Positions 26,301 to 38,300 of a stretch of 64,000 nt of DNA are shown here, in pieces; position 1 is the stretch's first letter, and every line of letters starts with the position of its first letter. The stretch covers positions 263,011,921 through 263,075,920 of the forward strand of contig CM037879.1 of NCBI GenBank assembly GCA_021292165.1, given 5' to 3'. Both the position numbers and the translations under genes were made by a program. Origin of the DNA: Shinisaurus crocodilurus (lineage: Eukaryota > Chordata > Lepidosauria > Squamata > Shinisauridae). The notes under the pieces were generated by a model. It ran no database searches and was not told where the DNA came from. It saw nothing but the letters and a program-made list of their open reading frames with translations.

Positions 26301-29300
26301 AAACTAAACTCATTCCATAGCATCACTACTGCTCTTTCACACTGTATTCTCCTAACAGAGTTAGTGAACCAGTGGAAGACCGACAACCTGGTCTTCTGCG
26401 CGGGTTCAATGCTAAGGGGGTAACGGGTGCTGGGGCGGGCCTTCTCCGAGGTCCCCAGCGCCTCGCCTTAGCCCAGAACAAAGGGATAACTTATCGCCAC
26501 AAAAGTATCTTTTAGAAAACAAGTTTATTTACAAAATTACCGTCACAAACTCAGACCCACGCCAGCAATACAGCTTATCAGTACGGTACAAAGTAGCAAG
26601 CAAAAGCCTCAAGGACACCGTGATTTCAGGGCTCTCAGCTAGTTAGTTTAGCTCGGGTCCCGGCAGAGGCCCGGTCAACCGCACGCTGCTAGCTGGGTTC
26701 CCGGCGGAGGCCCGGTCTACCCAAGCGGCTAGCTGGGTTCCCGGCAGAGGCCCGGTCTACCCAAGTGGCTAGCTGGGTTCCCGGCGGGGCCCGGTCTACC
26801 CAAGTGGCTAGCTGGGTTCCCGGTGGAGGCCCGGTCTACCCAAGCGGCTAGCTGGGTTCCCGGCGGAGGCCTGGTCTACCCAAGCGGCTTGTGAGTGATT
26901 TCAGCTTGGTTTCCCGGGGGTCCGGTCAACCCAAGCGGCCAGTGATTTCAGCTTGGTTTCCCGGGGGTCCGGTCAACCCAAGCGGCCAGTGATTTCAGCT
27001 TGGTTTCCCGGGGTTGCTGATCCTTCGTTCCCTTACCCCAGGCATGGGCAAGATTGCTGATCAGGTCCAGAGAAAAGTTCCCTTGTGCAGGGTGTTTTAT
27101 ACCTTGGTGTTTCAGGTAGCCCCTCCCTCCGTGATCAGGTGGGTTGACACCCTCTCTGAGGGGCGGCCTTTTGGGTCAGGTGGGGTGACGCCTTCCCCCC
27201 GTGGGATGGGGTCCCTTTGAAGCCACTTGCTTAATGGTCCCATCCTATGGTGTTGAGTGGCCATTTCTTAGGGGTGCCGAAGCGTCTGCCCTGGAGAGCT
27301 ATTCAAGTCTTATGTAGATGGGGCTGATATGCAAGAGCATTGACAAACCTGGTGATGCTTCCTGCCTTCCCCCCTGGGGTGATTCTATGTAGATGTTGTT
27401 TGTCCCCTTTGGCATCTGTGGAGACTGGTTGTCTCTCCCCCCCCTGGGTCTCCTTCCCCCCTCCTTGGTGAGTGTGTGTGTGTCAGCCAGGGGGCTTAGG
27501 TTGGCTTTCTCCACAGAACCCATGAAGCATGAAGAGTTAGGGAACTCCTGTGCAGTTTGGGAGGCAGAAAAGGAGGTATGTTTTAAATGCCCCCTGAAAT
27601 TGCACTTGTTCACCCAGGCTTTCTCTGGTCTATAATTCATTCACTTAATTAATCATTTGCTGCTCTATCTTTTATTGTTACTGTAGTTGAAATTGTTTTT
27701 AATAGTGTATTTAAATGTGATTTTCAATATTTATATGCAAACCGCTTGAGATTTTATTATATTAAGCAGTATATATTATAAATAAATAAATAATAAATAA
27801 ATAATTGCATCAATTAAAAAAAAGAAGTAATGCCGACACGTGAGATCTGCAAAAAATGTTTCAGTGTGGAGTGTTGCTGTTCAGGATTCCAGCCACTCCT
27901 TTCTATCCCCCCCCCCAACAATCAGCATGCTCAGTAGGGCTGTGCACACAACAACAACAAAGTTTGGAACCTGTTCAGATCTGAGGAAGAGCCTCGTTTC
28001 AGATCATTCGTTATTTTGAATTGGTTTGTGTGTGTGTCTTTTAATTGTGTTCTTGCTGTTAAGTAATCTGATTTAAGTAATTTTATTCCACTTAATTTAT
28101 TTGATTTGGGGTTTTAAAATTGTATTACACACACACACACACACACACACCTACCTACTATGAGATCTATCTTGTGAAAACCATGTCCTACAATGGTGGC
28201 ATACAAACAAGTTAAATAATAAACAAACAAACCTAGTTTTGATCTACCTCCCCCATTGTGCCCACCTTCAAATATATTGCTATAATCACTGGGGGAAAGT
28301 TATCTTTGAATGCACCCTAACTCTTATTAATTAGTTTGATATAATACATACTTGGCACTGGTGTGGCAGGTACTGTTGCATTCATCATCAGTGATTTCTG
28401 GGGGGCAAAAAAAAAAAAATAGAAAGAAGGAAAATGCCTTTTGTTAGTCAATGGTCTACAATCATAGATTGGTATCCTCTCCTTACCCCTTTATCCTGTC
28501 GATCCAAGAGCTCATCTAGGTGTACAGACTTTTCTGGATTATACCACTTCAGACTTGAGATGTGAGATCACATGTTTGAATGAGTCTCCATCCCTGCACT
28601 AGAATGGAGAAGACTACAATGGGGCCCTTCTCCTGTATATGAGTTTTTGCATTTGTACAGGAGCAGGATTGAATTTGGTTGATGACGTGTGATTGTGCTG
28701 CATGTGTAGAGATGCTGTTATTTTGATGGTAAGGATCTCACCCTCATTATACCAAACACACTGGTGGTGCTTAATAAAGATTACATAGCAGTACCTGTAG
28801 ATATGCCTTTTAATTGCTTGTATTTCTCTATAAAAGTTGTCCACTCCAAGGGTGCTTCGCAAGGTGTTCCTCTACTCCTACCCCCAGGTGTCAGTCTCCC
28901 CATACATGAAACTAACTGTGGACTGTGTGAATCTTTCTTCTGATCCCTGCAAGTCCAACCAGCAGACTACGGGATGGGGCAAGGTCGCCATAGGTCAGCT
29001 TTCTCTACCTTGTGACCTTGGTGCCCTTCCAATGTGTTAAGACTACAATTCCCATAATACCCAGCCAGCATGGAGAGCACCAGGTTGGGAAAGGCTGCCA
29101 TAGGTCATGTAGTCTAAACAAGGCATTGTAGGAGGATTGTTATGTATGCTTTCAAGCTCTGTTTTTGACTGATAGCAGTTTCTGTGCTAAATCACACAAC
29201 CAGAAATGCAAGAAGCTCCTATTTCAAGGAGCACTGAGTCCCTGAACCTGTTAATGGAGTCATTTTAATTCTATTTGGTCCTCTCATGATTGTCCTCTTG

Positions 29301-32300
29301 CCTCATCATCTTTCTGTACCTCTTTGTAGTCTTGTCGCCTGATTCTGATAATGGAAGCTACTTGCTCTCCATGTGCTGTTGGTTAAAATGGCAAATGCAC
29401 CGGTCATATCAATGTGCTCTCTTGCTTCTCTGTGCCATCAGAACATATGCTGAGCTCACTCTCAGGAACTACACAGACTTCATTAGTAGAAATGGGGTGT
29501 GTGGGTGCAGGTGAGTCTTGGTGTGGGTGTATCTCAGTCTCTCTCTTTCTCTCTCCCCCGCCCCCCATCTGTCTGTAAGTTTCAGTAGAAGACCATGAGC
29601 ATCTTCCAGGCAGAAGGATAGTCAATATTTGGAGGACTATGCTATGATCAGTAGATGCTGGTGGGGATAGGGTTCAGCACCACGGATAGCTCCTTAAAAG
29701 TTCAGAGTAAAATCTGGAGCAGATGCACAGCTCGAGTGACAATGGAGCCACCAGCCTCCACTGGCTATGATGGGTCTGAAGGGATAAACCAGTGGACAGC
29801 ATCTTGGAAAGAATGTAGGTGAGATGCAGAGGATGGGATCTGAATGAGCTGAAGGTCTAATTTCAGAGGCACATTCAGCAGCTAATCCAAGGCAGCAAGA
29901 AGCTGAAAAAGCACTCCTTTTTGGGGGCGGCGGCTCCCTCAAACTTAGTTGGGTGAATGGACACAGGGGCATGTCATTCAGAGAACGAAGGGCCTGTGAA
30001 GGAAGAGAGAGCCTGTTCAACCTTGCTGATAGTACCATATCTACTCAGGACTCCGAGTTCTAATCTTGTGACCTTAAATCAGTGTTCTCCAACCTTGGGT
30101 CCCCAGATGTTTTTGGCCTACAACTCCCAGCATGCCCCAGCCAGCGTAGTGTAGCTGGCTGGGGCATGCTGGGAGTTGTAGGCCAAAAACATCTGGGGAC
30201 CCAAGGTTGGAGAACACTGCCTTAAATACTGACTCAGAGAAATGGACAGCAGTCACACTTACCGTCCTCACATCGCACGCCTCTCCAACCCACATCACAC
30301 TCGCAAGTGCCATCTCCTTTAATGCCGCTGTTGCATTTCCCGTGGATGCAGGGACATTCTAAATGCAAAGAGGTGATTTAAACGTTAAAACCTCACACAA
30401 CGGTAAGTAACAGCAATTTCATGGAAAGGGCTGCCTTCACGTGTTCTGAATGTATCTGCCTTATTGTTCAACAACACATTGAAATGGTGTTATTTCAATG
30501 AAAGGGCAGCTTACATATTTTATTTGGGAGATGTGGGAGTCCTAGCCATGTTTACATTAAATGGAAAACATGATTACCCAAATCACAGCATCTAACAGTG
30601 CACTCCGATGGCTGCTAGATGCTGTCTAGATGGCCACGGGATTTTTCGGAGTCCCAGTGCCAACCTCAAAGACTTGCTCCGAGATCAGAGCTGGGACTGG
30701 GAACTCAGAGCATCCGCCTCGCAGCTGGCACGGAAAGAACCACACCGGCTGCATCTCCGAGGTCACAACAAGAGAGACCTTGGGGACAGAGTTTAGGGGG
30801 TGTTCCACGGGGCAGGGAGGGGAGGAGACAGGCGCTGCCACGACATGAAATATCCTCACGGCACCTCAGCCTCCTTCCCTCCCCCTCTGAGGCACCTCAG
30901 CTAGATGGCTGAAATTGGCCATCTAGCTGGTGCAGGACGGGGGGGCGCAGAGAGGACCCTTCGCCTCCGTGTTCCTCCTGCCCTCCATAGGATGCTCGTA
31001 ATCCTCCGAGTTCGGAGGGCTACGGGCATCCCAAATGGATTGCGCCCTAAAGTGCATCGCATTGGACTTTGTGTGAGCAGGGGCTGCCTCCCCCCCCTTC
31101 AAAGACATGGTAACTTTCAAAATCCAGAAAAGTAAACCAGTTGTCTCTCAATAGTCTGGAACCTGAAGTACCTTGATCACAGTTGGTGCCATATTTGCCT
31201 TGGATACAGCTATTACAGGCCAGTCCCTGGAATCCTGCTTCACACTCACAAGATCCTGTGCCGTTGATGCCATCCAAGCAAATTCCATTTTCAAAGCAAG
31301 CTTTTCCAGCCAACCCTGGACAAGGCTCACATTGCAGGCCATAGAAACCTGCACAACATTCTCTGGTCTGAAAAGAAATAACTTGTGCAAGGCAAACCAG
31401 AATTACATGTAAGAGAATACAACTAGAGTGAGGAGGATGCATCAGGAAAACCCTGTGGATTAAGGCTGGAACTTGTAACTTTCCGATCAACAGTACGGTG
31501 CACACAAATCTCGCTGTAGTTAGATATAATACTCAGTTCTCAGCACTCTAGCACAGGGGTGTCAAACCTCAGGTCCATGGGCCAAATCTGGCCTGTCTGG
31601 GGTCCCAATCCATCCTTACATGGTTCCTCAGATGGCCACGCCCCCTTCCCAGGTCCCACCCTTGTTAGAAGCAGAAATGGGCAATAGTCTAGACAGGACA
31701 AGAGTGAGCCAAGGTGCAGCCATCTTAGAATTCGTTATAGCCTGCCGTCTGTCTCAGTTTGCTCCAAGCAGCCACAACTATTTCCGTAGACCGTGTGGGG
31801 GTGAGAAATAACTGGCTTGCAACAATAAAACTACTGAAACTGCAAGATTGCGGACCAGCCTGAGTTGGATGAAACAAGATGGCCTAAGCCAAAGGCCAGC
31901 TGCAAAGATAAAGACGGTGTGTTATTCTGAACAGATCCTGCCGCTCCTTTACCCGACACCCCCATCTCTCTAATTGAAGGACCCTTTTGGAGATCCCACA
32001 AGGGTCTCAAACCAACAGTAGAACAATGGGAAGGGCCTCGAGATGAGAGGAGGGTTGGGAAGGAAAAGACCATGGAACGGGGCTCTGGGTTCCTCTCTAG
32101 TCTTGACACCTTGGCACGGATCCCAACTCGAGCTGAACTTCTTCCACGGCATCTTGCTAGCATTAGGTAACTCCTTCGGCTTTTGTGGGAATGTGTAAAC
32201 TGTTTGCTTTCTCCTGGGAGTATAAGTCTTAGACCGATTTCCCTTTAAATCTAACCTTGTCTTTACTGCTCTAATCTCAATAAACTGGTTAGCCTTTGTT

Positions 32301-35300
32301 TTGGTGTCTGCATGACTCTCCTTCTGAGAACAGGATCGATCTTGCTGCCTCTGGCTAACAGGAACTGGGGCCACTCCTGTGAGACTACAGCTGGAGGAGG
32401 CTGGTGATGTCAGTGGGTCTCCTTATCCATTGCAGCTTTTACAGTGCTTTTTTTCTGGAGAAAAGGGTACCGGAACTCTTGGATTACATTTAATTGTAAT
32501 GCAATTAATAGAAGAAAAGGTGCTGGAACTCAGTTCCGGTGAGTTCCACCAGAAAAAAAGCCCTGAGCTTTTATTCTGAGCATTATAGGAGCGGTCCATG
32601 GTGCTCCACGGTGGTGAAACTATTTTAGGGATGCAGTGCAGGCACCATGGGCAGCTCCTATAAAGCGCAGAATAAAAGCTGCAATGGATAAGGAGCCCCA
32701 CTGACACAAGAGTCACCTCACCAGCCTCCCCTGACTACAGGTAGCAGTTAGGGAATGGGTTGGCTTCCCACCCTTCGCTATGTAAGTGCGATATTGAACA
32801 CCTTCCTCCAACCAACAATCGTCTGGCCTTTGTGTAGTTTCCCCCCCTCCATTCTAAAAAGGCTGAAATGCCTCTCTGAAGGCTTAGTCACTGGGGGTCA
32901 GAGTTTGAAGCTACAAGGTGCCAGCATTTTTGGTATTTTGGGCTCCACCCCATTTTGCCTTCAGCCCAGCCTACCATGGGAATGTAGTCCCTGAGAGCTT
33001 CTCCAATATTGAACTCAGTCTTTAGACTGAGAGAGGTTTGACACCCACGCCCCAGCAGCACCATGCGAGTGTGGCAGAGATGCAGAAGTAACAGAACTGG
33101 GGGAAATACTCACAATTATGCTTTTAGCACACTTTGGCTGGCACCCGGGGTGAAGGGTCATCCTATAGTAGTGGACATAAACGCAGACCTGTCTATTCCC
33201 TGGCTGTACAAAAGAAGATGAGAATGTTCTTATCAGAAAAGTAGCTTTACATGTGGCTTAAAATATTGCATCGAATATTTTAAGCAATATTAAAATATTG
33301 CTTTACAAGTGGCTTGAAATATTGCGTCGAATTCAGGACAGCTTTCTGTGTAACATTCAGGTAGTGAAAATCCTATGTAATATTTCCCATTGAAAACATA
33401 CAATGAGGATACCCAAATCATCGTCAGACTTAAGGCGTCATTCTATGCATGTTTAGACAGAAAAATGCCTACAACTCCCAGCATGCCCCTGCCAGCATGG
33501 CATTAGCACAGCATTAATTCAGACAAAATATTCCAGGTAACAATAGGCTACATTTGTGAGATACCTAACAAATGGACTTCTTGAAATGATTTCTGTTGAA
33601 TTGAACACATGTAATGTTTTATGGCTTATTATTTTTCCCCATTCACCCCCAAGACAGCGTTTTCCAAATTAGAAATACAAATTGTACACCAAGCCTACCC
33701 AAATGCCTTCCCATGAAAAGCTGAATTCCTGCTTCAGTTTTTAAAATGCCATTTGTTGTTCTGCACAGCTTATTCTGCTTCTCTTAGTAATGGCACATGC
33801 ACTGGTCATCTCTCGTCTTGACTACTGTGGCCTCTTCTCTCTGCTGCTCACTCTAACCACGTGATACTCCAACTTAAATCCCTACACTGCAGGGGAGGCT
33901 GGTGTCAGTGGGTCTCCTTATCCATTGTAGCTTTTAGGCCAAGCTTTATAGGAGCTGCCCATGGCGCTGAACTCCATCCCAAAAATAGGTTCACCACCAT
34001 GGAGCACCCTGGATAGCTCCTATAAAGCTCAGAATAAAAGCTGCAATGGATAAGGAGCCCCACTGACATAGGAGTAATCAGCCTTCCCTGCTACACTGGC
34101 TTCCTGTCCATTCCTGGATGCTGCACAAGTTCCTCATCCTTACATTCAACCCCGCACCCCACCATGGCCTTGCTTTCCCTTATCTCTCCATTCTTATTTC
34201 AATCCCTTCCTTCAAACTTCACTTATCAAGCTCCACCATCTTCAGCCATGTCCTGCTCCCTGAAATTACTCTCCACCCTTTCTCCCTTGCTGCCCCTTAT
34301 GCCTGGAATTCCATGGACCTCACCCCCTTTACTTCCTTCAAGTCCCACTTCAGCTTTTCCAGGAAACCTTAGGAACAAGCAACGCCCCGTTGTAACTAAG
34401 CCAAAGTACATGTAATTGAAATGATTGGATACTTTCCCCCTGTTTACCTCTGCCTTCAACCTCTTTTCTTTTGTTATTTCCCTGTGTCTATTTTTTGATT
34501 GTCAGTGCCTTATAATAAATAATGGAGAGGGGCAAATTTTATGCAGTGTCCTATCATATAAAAATAGCTCACCAATCATAGTTGCAGTAAACAAACGTCT
34601 ATTTGATAATCAAGTAGTTACACAAAGATAGCAAATGGCTGTATCCAATGTTAATTTAACTTAAGTCCCATTCATTTCCATGGGTATACTCTAAGTAGGA
34701 CTAACATTGGATATAACTCAAAGTTATTGAAGGGAGAGAAATCCTGTAAGATTCGGCTTCTTTTGCCAAATCTCTTTATACCACAAAAACTATCTAGAGT
34801 TACATAGTGATAAAGTTATGCACACAACCCTCTTTCTGAACATGGAAAACTCTACCTAGCCTTTCCTGAGATTTCACTGACACTGCCCACCTGCTTCTAA
34901 GCCTATCTTTGCAGCCATAAGACCTAGAAACCTGGGGCACAACCCAGTCTACCTGTGCATGCAGACTCCACATAGGATGTAACAAAGCCCTTCTCCTTCC
35001 ATTCCCTACTGGTCCTTGGCAGAGTGCACTTTGTGGCAGGAACAGTGTAACATGTCTGGCCATTACTTGCTATGGGAGGCCTGTACCTGTCACATGCAGG
35101 TGAGTCTTCCTTCCTTCCTTCCTTCCTTCCTTCCTTCCTTCCTTCCTTCCAGGGCCACTTGCACAGGCTAGGGATGCTCAGAATATAAGTAGCTAGCACG
35201 TCAGGGCCCTTGGGAGTAGCAGAGCTATTAGAAACACACATGGGTGTAGAGGCCTGAAACAGGAGGCGATAGATTGTGCCCCTGGTTTCTCTTCCCCCTT

Positions 35301-38300
35301 AAATTTGAGAATACACTCAGCCAAGTGTTGTATAGCAAGGGTGAGCAGAAGGTAGATCTCCAGATGTGTGGGACGTCAACTCCCAGAAGCCCCTGCCAGC
35401 ATGGCCAATGGTCAGGAATGCTGGGAGTTGAAATCCCAAACACCTGGAGATCTACTTTCTGTCCACCCTTGAGTGTATAGCAGTAGGAACTCAATGGAAC
35501 CTGTACGGGGTTTATGCGAGCATATATATCTATATTAATATATCAAAACAATCCATAAGTAACATCAGTTTACAGCGATCTCATTCTAAGATGCTTACCA
35601 CTACTGTAGTTCCAGGAGGGCAGTTAGGTGGAGATGAGCATGACAAACAGTTCCCCTTAAAAACAAAGTGAACACACATTTGCAGAACAGAGGACCACAG
35701 TGTGCACTTCTGTACAAACATCACAAAGGCCTTGCAAGTGCAGAAGGTGGCATTGTCACTTTTCATCTGAATGAACCCTTGGGCCATTCTCCTGATCAGC
35801 CAGTTACATTGGTCTCTCTCGCAATTGGTCCCTAGAGTTACTTCATCTTGCTTTAATAGGCCTGCGGCATTCCGTTCATGTGAAAAGGGTGGGCCTGCAT
35901 GATTGGGTTTAATTTAATTTTGTTTTGTATTTGTATGTGTCTCTCTCATTGTCAAACATTTCTGCAAAACTCAGCAGAGGAAAAATGAGGGATAAGAGCC
36001 ACATTGAAAGGCAGATGTGTCATTTCAATCCCCACTGTGCCATAACGCTCACCTGGTGACTATGGTCCTGCCACTACCTCTCAGCCTAAGCCTACCTTAC
36101 AGGGCTATTGTGAGGATAAACTAGGAGGAGAAGAATCATAGATGCTATCCTGAGCTCCCTGAAAGAAGGGTGGAATAACAATGTGATAGCAAATGTATAA
36201 TGGTGCAAGCTTGGGTGTCTATTTGCAAGAAAACCTGGATGCCCACGTTTCGGCGGTGGCCAGTAGTGCATTTGCACAGCTGAGGCTTGTGCGCCAACTG
36301 TGCCCATTCCTAGAGACATCTGATCTGGCCACGGTCGCATATGCCTCAGCTACATCCCGTTTGGACTTCTGTAACATGCTCTACAAGGGGCTGCCTTCAA
36401 AAACCGTTCAGAAACTTCAGGTGGTCCAGAATGCTGCAGCCAGAGTGTTGACCAGAGTTGGTTACAGGGAGCATGTGATTCCTCTGTTATAGCAGCTTCA
36501 CTGGCTGCTGGTCTTTTTCTGGGCAGAATTCAAAAATGCTGGTTATGACCTATAAAGCCCTATATGGCTTGGGACCAGGCTACCCAAAAGACCACCTTCC
36601 AGACTAGCGTGGGGGGTGCAGGGGGGCCGCCGCACCGGGCGCGTCTGGGGGGCGCGCTCGCGCCTCCTCGGTGTCCGCTGCTGCCGCGTCCTGGGCCGCC
36701 CCGCCTGCCCCCGCGGCAATGGGACCCTACTTGAAGCGGCGGACCCCCTCCTCGCGCTCCCCCCCCTCACCCCCAAGCTCGCGGCTCTCCCACTTCGCTA
36801 CCCTTGGCTGAGGAAGGAAGCCCCCCCGCAGGGGAGAAGGGAAAGCCACAGTTGCGGCAAGTCGAGGCGCACAGCAAACGGCCTTGAGCGCGTTGCCTCC
36901 TCCACGCGCCAAGCAGCTCCCCTGGCGGCGGGAACTCTCGCTGCAGCACGCAGGAGCCCAGAAAGGGAAGGCTTCGGAGCTGAGCTGAGCTGAGCGCAGC
37001 TGCGCTCGGCCTCTCCCGGCACTTCCCGTAGTAGAATTTCCGCCTCAAATGCCGTTTCCCGCCGCGGGCCGGTTAAGAATCCCTCTTCTCTGGAACAAAT
37101 TTCCACTTGTCCCCAGCTGTTCAGGGGCAGAAGGAAACTAGGAAGTTGTGTCGGTGAAGGGAGAGTTGATCTGTAAGGGGGGGGGGCTAGCCCCCCCCAT
37201 TTTTCTGCCCCCTCCTAATTTTTTTTAAACAAATAATAAAATGTACTAAGCAATTTTAGAAAACCAACAAGAAAGCTTTTGTTTTTCTTCTTAAAGGTAC
37301 AGATGCTATTATTTGGGGGCAGTGCCACAGCGGAATCTGCCCAGATATTCCTAATGATACATATCTGAGATGAAGGAATATTTTTACGTATGTGAACAGT
37401 TGCACATACTTTTTAAGAAGGGGCATGTTGCTCAGATTTATAAAGGCTGTTCTTTAAAATTCCTGTTGGTTCACATGGACACTGGGACTGGACACTTGGA
37501 TTCAGATGAAGAATTCATTCTTTCTATACTCAAATTAATCAATCAATGCATCTAACCCTTATGAAAAATTTTGTCATCAAAAAACTGAAGCTATTGGATT
37601 GCTCAGTAGTCTTCCTTTCCCCTTCCTTACTGAAATTATTCTAAAAGTACTGGGATATCTTAAAGCTGTAACATCAGTGCAGGCAGCAGCAGCAGCAGAA
37701 TCTGGATATTAAGGCAGCATTGAATCTGTGCTGGAAGGTAGTTGCAAGAAATGCAAAATGATACTGTTTTCAACAACATTTCTGAAGCAGCCAAGAAAGC
37801 ATGTGAATCTGCTGACCATGAAGCGCCATCAAAACGTCTATGTAAAACTCCCTTGGACATCAGGAAAGAAGATTATAATAAACTCAGAGTACAAGTACGT
37901 AGGATTCCATGGCAGGAAAACCCAACAGGCAGAGGAGTTCAAGAGGTGGGGGGATGCTTATCAAATTTGCAGATGACACAAAATTGTATGGGATAGCTAA
38001 TACCTTAGAAGGCAGAAATAAAATTCAAAATGATATTGAAAGTTTAGAAGACCGGGCAGAAAATAACAGAATTTTAACAGATACAAGTGTTTAACAGAGA
38101 GCAAGTTCTTTGCTTAGGAAAAATTAATAAAATGCACAGCACAGGTATAAGATGGGGGCTTGGCAATAGTACGTGTAAAAAGGATCTTGGAGTTGTAGTT
38201 GATCACAAGCTGAATATGAGTCAGCAGTATGATGTGGCTGCAAAAAGGGCAAATTCAATTTTTGGTTGCATCAACAGAAGTATAGTTTCAAAAGCATGGG

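Larger units (their letters stand above)
31554..33049 (+). mobile_element. hAT-like element with two nested insertions
   Basis: Left end CAGGGGTGTCAAACCTC, right end GAGGTTTGACACCCACG, flanks CTCTAGCA and CCCCAGCA (6 of 8, differing by C/T). It hosts an LTR-like insert (31663-32360) and a foldback MITE (about 32384-32735). Confidence 0.6.

Noticed and set aside
26640..27012. CRISPR-like array
   Set aside because: Units are contiguous with no spacers in a vertebrate intron; it is a minisatellite.
36543..37106. Coding exon of a separate gene in the CpG-rich block
   Set aside because: Open frames exist on both strands, but no splice sites, domain or conserved-looking peptide; kept only as a CpG-rich block.
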